A DNA stretch of 64,000 nucleotides from the NCBI GenBank assembly GCA_020091685.1, contig CM034595.1, forward strand, positions 22,305,564-22,369,563, in the 5' to 3' direction. Position 1 is the stretch's first letter, and every line of letters starts with the position of its first letter. Below, in pieces: positions 11,913-22,325 of the stretch. The notes under the pieces are model-generated. The model made no database searches. It had not been told where the DNA came from and worked only from the letters and a program-made list of their open reading frames with translations. This DNA is from Lutjanus erythropterus. Its lineage: Eukaryota > Chordata > Actinopteri > Lutjaniformes > Lutjanidae. The position numbers and the translations under genes are program-made.

Positions 11913-11934
11913 AATATTTTTCATCATCATGGCT

Positions 11935-14131
11935 CGCTTCTTCTAAAACAGTTGATACACATGTAAGGTGGTGACATTCAAAATGAAATTCAAACAGGTT
12001 CTTTGTAACTCTTACACCAGCTATGCTCAGGTTAACTAAAGTTATAGCAAAGATAAAAGTTATAGCAGTACAGACTATATATGTCATTTATAAAGCTGAT
12101 TATATTGTTCATTGTTAAAAGCATTTACAATACTGTGAATACTGTGTATGAAACTGGTACAAGGAGAAGTGGCAAAAAGTGCACAAAAAACATACAAGGT
12201 CAGTATCTCAGTTGAATTCTGCAGTATTTTGTACACATACATAGTGATTTACCTATGTAGGCTCCCTTCCAAAAAGTCAAAATGGGGAATACTAATGTTA
12301 GTAGTTCCACAGCAGTCATACTGACAAGACTGACTGCGGATGTGTCTGCAGAAAATTTTCCTTAATCCGCCTCGTGAGTGCTGGTATTTGCTGATGCCAA
12401 TTATCTCAAAATACCAGATAATTGGCCCCATTAATCAGTTTGTCAATTTTATCACTACTGTGTTGTTTGTAATGTCACATGAACACAATATGAAGGGGGG
12501 GTACTGAAAAGTGAAACAATTTAATCATTTAATATGCTCAATATGTGCACAAATACATGCACTCAATAGCAGAGGGAGCATGAAGGCATCAACTGACACA
12601 TAGTCTGCACTGTGTGTTTTAAGCTTGGCACCAAACACTTTCACTTTCTTTCTTTTTCTTCATTCAGCAGCTCTGATCCTTTTTTTTGGGTTAGAAATGT
12701 ACACTTATAACCACCTAGAAACATTAAATGGGTTCATCTGCACTCTAATTAGATATCAGACCATCTCAGTGTCCAGTGAAGCTTCACTGCCTCTGTGTGG
12801 CTGCAGAAGTGCACTTTACACTTCAGTTCTTACACACTGGAAGACAGTCAAAAGCAATTAAACATTTGTTATTAATATAAGAAAGAAAAACATTCCAGGG
12901 CCCCAGACCCTCAAGAAACAGGTCACTGCATAGTAATTAGTTTGTTGTTATTTAGTTGCTGCAAATGTACATGTTAATACTGTATGCACCACTGAAGAAT
13001 AGTTTTAATGCCTTTTTGTGTATATATTGAACTTACATTAAACATTTTACCAAAAAAAAATATGCTTAATCAAGTTGCCACAAATTGCTTTATGATATTA
13101 ACTTAGTATATACAGTTCAGTACATAGAGAGGGGAAATGTGATGGTTGGTCAATACGGGCCCACAGCTCATTTTTGCCACGGGGCCCTCTAGTGGGTCCA
13201 TCAGGTCCTGACAATCTAATATCACTTTTAAGTAGGAACACACAATTTTAAAATTGTAAACCGATTTTAGTCATATTTCTAAATAATTTATAGTATTGCA
13301 GGAAAATAGTCTGTCTTACATTTTCTTTTACATTAAAAATGTAAAAGCCGTGCCATCAATGGACAGTATTTCACTTGATGACAACCTGCTTCTTCACATA
13401 ATCAGTGATTTACAAATCCTAAAAATGTGTTTTTTTGTGCGGCAAAATCATCAGTACACAATGTCTTTCTGCGAGGCGGAGGTGTGACCCAGATGCCCTT
13501 GCTGACTTTAACCAGGTGTCCTGCTTGGCCTTTTAACATGACTATCTGTGGCACGACCCCTGCTGCGCCGGGTCCCGTACCCTGCCATTTCCTCCCAAAC
13601 ACCGCCGGCACTGTATCATTTCCCTGTCACCAAATGACTGGCTAGCTGCTGTGGCGTGCTAATGAGAGGAAGAGAGGGCAGATGAAGAGAAACTACAGGA
13701 AGACTGCTTCTTCATTTCCACCCGTGCAATACAATACACAGAATCAATCCTCCATCCTCCACTTGTCTGTCTGCAGCCTGTTTGGCTGCAGGGAGAAATT
13801 AAGAGCAGCACAGCAGTTATTAGCGTTGGAGAAAATCTCATTTGAGAAGATAAGAGTGCTGATTTCTATCCAAAAAAATCTTTAGTGGCTGTAATTTGTA
13901 CATCATAATGTTGCTAGTTTATCTTAGCAGATAATATTGCACCTGTCCTGCTTCTTCCGGAACATATTAATATCATAAAGTATCTCCTCTGACAGTCAAA
14001 TAAGCGTGTTTTGAATAATAATGCAGTGCTCATTTAGTAGTTATATTGCACAATATTCCCTTTTCTTTGTGTTGATTAAAGATATTTTTCTCACTGTGTT
14101 ACTGGGCATGATCTTGACCTTGACTGTGGAG
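11935..14131. other. intergenic region between rapgef5 and dnah11 (left part)
   Basis: No gene was found. 12894-13215 contains GGGCCCC-type remnants (CCAGGGCCCCAGACCCTCAAG; ACGGGGCCCTCTAGTGGG) suggesting an old inverted-repeat element. 13470-13870 is a complex, higher-GC block listed separately. The rest is AT-rich and featureless. There is no sign of a CDCA7L-like cysteine-rich zinc-finger exon on either strand. Confidence 0.6.
13470..13870. promoter_or_regulatory. candidate conserved non-coding block, intergenic
   Basis: The sequence is GC-balanced and non-repetitive and contrasts with the AT-rich surroundings: it runs from CAGATGCCCTTGCTGAC through GGCTAGCTGCTGTGGCG to TTTGAGAAGATAAGAGTG. 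There are no inverted ends or tandem structure, and the 60-72 codon frames on both strands are not protein-like. It is flagged on texture only. Confidence 0.25.
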
Positions 14132-14768
14132 TAGGGCTGGGTAATATATCAATGTTATATCAATTTCAGGATCTGAGACTAGATATTACTTTTTTTTTGG
14201 ACATCATTATATCATGATGTGGTGTAAGAGTTGTCTTTTCCTGGTTTAAAGGCCGCAGTAAAGTGATGTATTTTCTAAACTTGTTCTAGCTGTTCTGTTC
14301 TTTGTCTTTACTCAGTCATTATATCCACTAATTATTATTTACCAATTCAATTCAGTCAATTCTCATTGCGTTCATATTTTGTGAAAGCACCAATAGTTAT
14401 CCCTAGACTCCCTACAATAATGTCACAAAATGTGTCTCAATATATATTTGGTCAAAAATTATCTATAGTGCTGCAACTAATGATTATTTTCATTGCTGAT
14501 TAATATAATGTTGATTATTTTTATTTCTGCAGTCGATATCTCCAAAACTTGACAACTCACACAAAAGCAATCTAGATGGATAAGTAGTACAACAGTTTAA
14601 GGCAAAAATATGTATTTTTTAAATTTTGGAGTAAACTGTCCCTTTAAAAATGACTCAAACCAGTTAATCAGTTATCAAAGTAGCTGGCAATTAATAGTTG
14701 ACAACTAATCGACTAATCATTGCAGCGCTACTCTTGGTATTTGATTTTGTCCATATTGCCCAGCCCTA
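14132..14768. mobile_element. MITE with TAGGGCTGGG ends, interrupted by a second MITE
   Basis: The left end TAGGGCTGGGTAATATATCA and the right end, reversed, TAGGGCTGGGCAATATGG are matching inverted ends. Internal segments such as TTGTCTTTTCCTGGTTTAAA, CTAGCTGTTCT and AGTCATTATATCCAC recur, reversed, in the copy at 33448-33803. Without the 265-bp insert at 14466-14730 the element is about 372 bp. It is non-autonomous and the superfamily is not assigned. Confidence 0.75.
14466..14730. mobile_element. inner MITE with TAG(T/C)GCTGCAA ends
   Basis: Left end TAGTGCTGCAACTAATGATT and right end, reversed, TAGCGCTGCAATGATTAGTC are inverted repeats around an AT-rich 265-bp body with ATTAATC/GATTAAT motifs. 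It lies inside the TAGGGCTGGG element and so is the younger of the two. No coding capacity. Confidence 0.75.
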
Positions 14769-15702
14769 TTTTGCACTATTTGAAAATTTACAGCATGTAA
14801 TTTTAGAGAAAATGTGTATATAAACATATATATTACATATAACAGAAAAGAAAAAAAGTCAGTAAATATTGAGATACTATTTGTAGGACGTATCACCCAG
14901 CCCGTCTCTGGAGCACCTGCAATATTTTAATGTAACTGACAAACAGGAGACTTCATATACAAATATACTATGAACTCCTCTCTCACTATATCTGCATAAT
15001 CACACTTTAATCTGAACACTGTCTCGGTTTTCAATTAACCTCAATTAAATCAGTTTGAAAAGATAACATTTTAGATAAGGCGAGTGTGTTTCTTTAGAAT
15101 CATTTAAAGTTAAAGGTTTTATTTGCTTCGTATCAAGTTAATCAGATGCTAACAGGGAGTGCAGACAGATAAAGGATGGGTAATCTAATGTGTTGCTTTC
15201 TCATAGAAAGCTATCAGTGTCTTTGAATAGGTTTCTGCAACAGGCCCGGGGTGAATGAATTACACTAGTCTGTTAGTATTCTGCCTCTGCCGTACAAAAG
15301 GTCAATGTCAAATGCACCTCATTTAAAAGTCAATAGCGGCCATGCACATCATCTCCTGGGAATTCTGTCCGGGAACCCTCCAGACGGCATTGTGTATCAT
15401 TCAGTTAGAAGAGGGCAGCCAGTGAGCTTTTTTAATCTTGACCTTCCAATAAAATATGCTCCCCATCCAGAATTACATGGTCTAAAATGGAGACATAAGC
15501 TCCCAACAAATCATGGCCAGACTGAACCATCTCAAGGGAGACGGCAGTCAACAGTGTCGGACACAGACACAACAGGTTCAGCACTGGCTAAACATCTCCA
15601 CCTCTTTATTTCCATTATCTTTAAATCTAAACGCACACATTCATACACTACGGTGTCATTGTTGTCACATATGCACAAACTGGATATAAAAATAGATTAA
15701 AA
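14769..15702. other. intergenic, candidate regulatory sequence
   Basis: No gene or clear repeat. From about 15000 to 15600 the sequence is unique and moderately complex, with TAATTACACTAG- and AGATAA-type motifs. An open frame of 131 codons at 15305-15700 on the + strand has no recognisable family, no splice context and probably arises by chance. Confidence 0.4.
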
Positions 15703-16868
15703 TAGTGGCTCCTAACCTTTTTCCTTAAGGGAATTTTTTTCTATCACTGAGTAAACTGATGACCCCTGATTAAGTCACATACTTTATGAAAATTTCCTAT
15801 GATATTCAAAGTATAACAATATTGATACAGGACAATTAATAAACTGTAAAATTAATCCAAAGAGTGAATGCAGTAACAGCAGGCAGTTTGTGTGACACAA
15901 GCAATTTGAGTGAATTTTGTGCAGATTATTACAAATACTGAATATCTGAATACGCTTCAGAGATGAGTTCTCCTCATATTTTTAGTAACTTTTTACACAA
16001 TTCTGTTTGTATTTTATTTAAAGTTTATTTTATGGGCTTCTTTTTATTTGATTCTTATTATTACTTATTTATTTAGTTCGTTTACAAATTCAGTGTTTTC
16101 TTCTCCTTGACATGTGGCCATTGTTCTATCAGTTCTTTGGTTGTTTTAACTGCCTGCTTCTCTAATGTGGGACGAGGCTGTTTAGCAGAGAGTGAAGGTT
16201 CAGTGAATATAGCTTATGTTTAGGTCTTCACCGTGACCTTATCCTGTGAGACTTGTTTATATCTACATGTTTGTGCATTAACTAATAAACTAAAATTTCA
16301 AAATAAAAGTTTAATTTAGTTTTCTGCATATACATGAATGAAATGCTGAGATATAGAGATACATTGATATTGAAAATGATTAAAACATTAACAGGAATAA
16401 TACTAAAAACAGTTTGAGGATGTCTTGAAGTAGTGTGGGATCATGGGAGTTGATGGAATCACCATTGCCTATGAAAATCTATCTGACATGACTCAGGCAG
16501 AAATCGTGTTCATGGAAGATTAATGTATTAAAGTTTTGTTCACATTATGTTATATCATGTCATGTTTGCCAACCTGCTCTCTCACTGTGATGTATCCAAT
16601 GTATCTTGGGTTTTCTTGTTAGTTATACCAACTAGCAGCTAGCAAGAAACACACTGTTACCTTAAAAAGAAGACGGATTTCTCTGTATTTTTAGAAACAT
16701 TTGGGATAATGTAAGCACACAGCTCAACAAAATATATATCATAGTCTCGGGTTTTTGTCATTCATGCATAAATGTGACATTATAACTTTAAAATGAAGGC
16801 CTCACGACCCCCTGTGAGGCTTTGGCAAACCCTAGTGAGGGATGGGACCCTCAGGTTGGGTATCAGTG
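15703..16868. mobile_element. hAT-like non-autonomous element
   Basis: The ends are TAGTGGCTCCTAACCTTTTT on the left and, reversed, CACTGATACCCAACCTGAGG on the right, which fit the CAGTGGTTCCCAACCT type of end I know from teleost hAT elements. The flanks GATTAAAA (15695-15702) and GATTAATG (16869-16876) agree at 6 of 8 positions, as expected for an aged 8-bp hAT target duplication. The 1.17-kb interior has no transposase frame. It separates the two genes. Confidence 0.65.
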
Positions 16869-17037
16869 GATTAATGGAGTACAATTGTGTCTCTTATTAG
16901 TAATTCTAAAAACGCATGATTAAAAAAATTCGTAATAAATGATTCAATACTGTCTCAATAGAAGTAGAGACATCCTCTACAAATCTGTTTTTAACACTGT
17001 TTGCAGAATTGTGTCAGCAGTTATTATAAAATGTGTC
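16869..17037 (-). other. dnah11: dnah11 3' untranslated sequence
   Basis: This is the sequence just past the dynein stop codon on the - strand. No canonical AATAAA was found on the - strand between 17037 and about 16100. The nearest variant is ATTAAA at 16310-16315, and canonical copies appear only near 16023-16075, inside the hAT-like element. The real cleavage site is unknown; the element may supply it. Confidence 0.4.
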
Positions 17038-20000
17038 TCACATAGACAGCAGCAGCGCCACTCCAGCTACAATCCACTTGGCAGGAGGCTGTTTGGTTCG
17101 GAGGTGGAGGGTCCACACATATGTGGACCCACGCTGCTTAGTGCGGTATACTGGACACTCGTAAGTACCCTTGAGTTCCTGCTCCTCTGCAGGCACGGCT
17201 CGTACGTACAGCACCGGCATGGCTGGGGTCAGATCCCTCAAAACCGCCTCTGAGATGACTCCAGACTGAGTGTCCCAACGTGCTCCTAGGAGGACACAAG
17301 ACATGATGTACTGTGAAGTTTATTTCTGATGTCGATTTCACCAAGACATAGACTGTAAAAATCGTGTCACTTTATTAAAGGAATGGTTCTCATTGTTTTG
17401 AAGTGTGGTTGTATGAGGTACTTAACCATAGTATTACCTACAGTAGATGGCGCTGGACACTTCACCAGTTTTAAGTAGTAGCAGGAGTACTGGTGTAGGA
17501 TTTAAGCAATGTACTGCTGTGGACAGGGTCAGGGTTGGATTCATTGCTATCACACAAAAACGCACTCCAACTGATCAAGACTTTGAAGACAGAATTACAG
17601 TTTTTGCCAAAGGAGTCTGGTTGGCTTTGGAGAGAGAAATATTTGGCTTACATAATATAATATAATTTATATATTATATATTTTTACCATCACAAAAGGC
17701 TGCCTGACAGCAATGTAAAGTGGTGAATATTTTCTAAATATAGTATACATTTGAAGTGATATTGATTTTTTTAGGCGCCTAAAATACATTTTGCTGGTGA
17801 CCCTGTCCATAGAAGTACTTCCCTTCTCCCACTTCTCCAAATAGGAGCCAATTGCCATCAATAAAACACTGACTGTAAAAAAGTATCTCATGCAACCCCA
17901 CTTCAAAACATCTGAACTATCTCTTGAACTATACCAGGATCAGTATTAGAGGAATGCTGTTTTCATTCAGTCTGACCTTCCATGAAGAGCCCATGGATAT
18001 AGGCCCCCTCCCGTGGTGGATGCCCAAAGTCGTCTTTCACCTTCTTTGTTACGTCCATAGTCAGAGTCACCTTGTCCAGGGGCCACTGATTCTTGCGAGC
18101 AATGCTTTGCAGCACAGCTGGAAAAAACAGTCTGTAATGTTAATATTTCTGGTGCACATGTCATCTAACACATCTCTGTTGTTGGCTTTTGAGATTTTGA
18201 CCTCACCAGTGAGGAAAGACTGTGGATTGAAGAGCCCCGAGAGCCAAACAGCTGCGGGAAGAACCAAGTCCTGAGTCCAGCTATCCAGCTCTCGACAGCT
18301 ACCCATTAGATCACCAAACCTATAAATAAAAAACACTGTGAATCATTGCATGATGCCTTTACAATCTGCAAGGGTCACCCTAAATTTGGCATTGTGTTTG
18401 AAGGCATTATTTCAAAATATACTGACAAAATTTTTCCTACAATGAACAATTCATTGTGTCACTGGGAGAATTAATAAAAAGGAGATATCAAGGGCCATGC
18501 TGAATAAAAAAACACAATATCATTAAGAGTTACCACTGTGCCAGTGTTTTAGTGGAGGGATAAGCCAATCTGGCCCAGGAGTCTGGAACAGAGTCAGTGA
18601 ACAGGGCTGACTGCAGAGTCTCCATACTGGAGGAAATGCTGAGTTCTCCCTGTGAACAAAGAAATTCTCATTAGTGCACCAGGTTCTCACTGGTGATATT
18701 TACTGTAGACATGTCACAGTAGACTGTACCTTCAGGCCGAGATCCAGCTCATTAAGGGACTTCCTTATTTCTGCAAGCAGAAGATTCATGCGCTCACACT
18801 CCTGGAAACAGACTAAAATGTAGGGGCTTCGCTTTGTTGTCTTTGAGATGATTTCTGCCATGTTGTACTCCTCAGGAAGCTTGTCAAGGATCTCTTCAAT
18901 GACAGACTTGACCTGACAAATAAAATGCATATAGTTCGGTTACGGATGTAGGTAGGTCTTTGTATTGTCAGCTACCTATCAACTGTTATGTTTTTAGCTA
19001 AATTAACCAATTAGAAATCAAGACAGATAACCAATTTTACATTTACAGTTTCATTGACCAATAATTTTCATCATAGTCTTAGTCAACAACTAAGACTATT
19101 ATAGTTACATGTTTTTGTTTTTCAAGCTAATGATATTTTATTAGCTGGTGTGTTTTTGCTAAACTTGAAATAAAAGCTAAAAGAAACCATCGCTGTATTG
19201 ATTAAAGTAGTGAATTAATTCTTATTGACTTGGAGCTGCTAATCTTAGATTACAAATTATAAGGTCAATTGACACAATTAAGATAATAAATGTAAAGTTT
19301 CACTGCCCTCAAACCAAAACCAATACGTAACAAAAAGAACAATGCATGTTTAGTAAACTTAATGTTAATGTTTATTACAGATTAATGGATGTTTCCTCCA
19401 GGAGTATGAGTCTGGAAATTCTAGAGAAACATTTAAATGTCTTACACTTAACTAAACCTACTAAAATCTTGACATTTAGTCAACGAAAACAAGAATAAAA
19501 CTAAAAACAAGCAGGTTACTACAATTTGAATAAAACTAAATGCCGTTTAAATCAAAAGATTATGATGAAACTAAGCAAAAATTTGCAGTAAAAATAAAAA
19601 TCTTAAGGTCAAAATTTAGATGAACCATTATCTACTACTTTATACTTCCACTCCACGACATTTTGGAGGTAAGCATTGCACTTAATTAGGCCACATTTAT
19701 TTGATAACTTTAGTTAGTTAGTAGTTTTCAGATTCAGATTATTTATACGAAATATAATTTTGTTAAGAACAATTATGATATAGGATTATAGATTAAGCTA
19801 GCCAGCCTAATTAATAGCCAGATAGTGCTGTTGGTGGGATACTATGCAAGACTAGAGACAGAAGAGGCAGCTGCATCAGAACACAAGTAGTGCATTTTCA
19901 AATTAATTACTTATATCGTCAATCAGATAAAAAAAAAGAAAGAAACAATCTAAATAATAAAATGTGCAGATCCAAAAATGGTAAAAATGCGGAATCTGGG

Positions 20001-22325
20001 GACTGATAATTGCCATTGGTCGACTCTTATTATCAGCTTGTTCTTTCTGCCTGCACACCTTGTCCTCTGTACTCTGAGCTGCCCCCTCTCCTCTGGAGGA
20101 GTCCTGTGGCTGCAGTTCCAACAGAGTCCTCAGGAGGTTGTCCGAGGTGACAGTAAGGCACTCGAGCTCAGCATTTGGGTGTAGACCATACAGAGAAGGG
20201 TTCTCAGACGGGAGGTGTCCGTCGATATAACTGTGGTAACCACTGTAGTCCATGAATGAAGGGGCCAGGAACCCAGGGCACAGAAAGAGCTCCCCTTCAA
20301 ACTGTGAAATGAAAGTGTGAGAATACAGAGATGAAAACACTCGCAGCACAGCTCACTATTTAATGTGAGGCAAAAATGGTGAGCATTCAACCTACGCCAC
20401 CTTAATAAATCAGTGGCTGTTAGCTTGGTAGTAAAGGTGAACTGGCAGAGGGCTAATCAGTCCTCCGGGGAGATGAAACAGATGAATTCCAGTTCCAAGC
20501 ATCTATCAACTGAACACACGCTTAAGTATTAAATAATCACCTAATAATGCTTATAGTGGAGTGTCATGCAGCAGCTGGCAGCCAGAGGAGGTAACGTAAC
20601 TAAAGTGGGAGTGGAAAAATGAGCAGTGGCAAAGATTTTGAGTGCAATATTGCAGTTTAGATTTGCATCCCAAGAGGGCACCCTTTACCTTAATAACAAC
20701 GCCAAGAAATTTAAAACAGCTTTGCAGATTTGTTTTCAATATTTGGCTCAGTAAAATTTAATATAACAAGACTATACTCAACTTGACAAATAGTGATTTT
20801 TGAAATCTCTAAAATTATGCAATAAAACCATTTAAATTTAAGTTATATTCCAAAGGTTTTGTTGAAACCAAACACACATAAAAGAACAGATTAATCTGAC
20901 ATGGCAATAATGACTTACCATTTTTGGATGCATGAACTCTTGCAGATAGGTCTTACACAGTCTTCGATCCCAGTCATCAGTGATGTGTCCTCCATACATG
21001 ATCTCTCCAAAAAGATAACACAAGTCCTCCCAGGGCACCTGCATGGACTATAATAAATAGTCTGTTGGCTGATATGACATTACAAATATAAGGAAATATG
21101 CATTTAAATAATTATCTTATCTTAAACATCTGATCTTGATTATCTTATTTTAAGCATCTTAAACTATAAAGACTAAAGACAAATGTTGTTAACAAGATTT
21201 CCAGGATTATCAGTAATATTTCAGGAATTTACAGCTCATTTAAAATCATTATTTCTTTCTGCATTATTCTATTCCTTCCCTGGAACTTCAAGCAGTAACT
21301 ATATGATCTCTTCCCAAATGAGCTCTTTTAATAATGATAAAGGCAGGGGAAATGTAACAAAATTATGTTTCTTTACACACACTGATCTAATGTATGACAG
21401 AAGAGTCTTTTCCTCAGCGGGAGATTATGATCCGTGAGGGTGAAGGAGGAAGAAAAGAACCTGTGATTCATAACAAATTACAAAAGCTGGAGGTTCACAA
21501 TCATTTGTACCTGTATTGTTTTGCAAATTGCTTCCTTCATCAGCTCTAATTGCAGTGATCACTTATGTAGCGTTGTGAACTGTCACATTGGCTGCATGTA
21601 ATTACATTTAGGATTACGCTTCATTGCCCTCCTAATGAATTCTCTGTATACGCACATACAGGTTACTGTTTGGTTAACATAATGAAGGACATTCGTTTTT
21701 GGAGGGCAGAATACCTAGGAGACATAATTGGTTGTGACCAGAGTAATAGGAGTTCTAAGAGAAATGCATTAGGAGTTGTGAGGGGTGCAGCACCCTAAGC
21801 ATGGATTTTTTGTCTTCATGAAATAAAGCTAAATTATAGGTTGTGTGTTCATAGTTATAACAGAAGAAATGTGAGGAAAAAAGAATGAGAGAATGAACAT
21901 TTTTCACAAATAACAGTTGAACAAAAGATTTCAGTAAGTAATTGGATACACTGTACTGCAATTCAACATCCCTGTCTGACAATAATTTCACTGCCATTAT
22001 CATTATTAATTTACACAGCATAAGAGAGTAGTAGTAAAAAAACAAATTAAAAGTTTTACCAATATCAACAAAAATATGAATAAAAGATGAATAAGAAAAA
22101 TGAAATCATCTTTAAAAACAATGGTATAAATACTTTGGTGTTGGCCTCTAAGTAGTTGTACAAGACACTGGCTGAGATGGTGAGGTCTCCAGTGCTGAAG
22201 GGATAGTTATGGTTCCAGCCTTGGGCACCAAATTTACGGCGCTCCGTAACACAGGCGTGAAAGAAGCAGAGGGAGAAGAACATGGAGTTGAACTCCTGTT
22301 CTCTGGAGCACATATCCAGAGTGTC
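17038..22325 (-). CDS. dnah11: dnah11 C-terminal domain exons and stop
   Basis: Eight exons in coding order: 22134-22325, 20919-21047, 20059-20301, 18730-18912, 18534-18649, 18207-18319, 17977-18117 and 17038-17285. Landmarks: [94 protein letters not shown], the [19 protein letters not shown] block and [13 protein letters not shown] before the stop. The last two residues, SM, replace the QV I expect in most axonemal chains; the reading is unambiguous. The C-terminal domain packs on the AAA ring and regulates processivity. Confidence 0.97.

Larger units (their letters stand above)
9853..11930 (+). other. rapgef5: probable rapgef5 3' untranslated region
   Basis: The sequence after the stop lacks coding frames and recognisable transposons, and grows steadily more A/T-rich, ending in AU-rich elements (ATTTATTTATTT at 11771, TTATTTATTTG just after) and a canonical AATAAA at 11907. 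A proximal AATAAA lies at 10042. The picture is of a 3' UTR with a short (about 0.2 kb) and a long (about 2.1 kb) form. The 167-codon frame at 10301-10804 is AT-biased and not protein-like. Transcript data would settle the true end. Confidence 0.6.

Noticed and set aside
15305-15700. 131-codon open frame in the intergenic region
   Set aside because: No recognisable domain, no splice sites or promoter context, and His/Ser/Leu-rich composition as expected by chance. Kept only as a finding to test.
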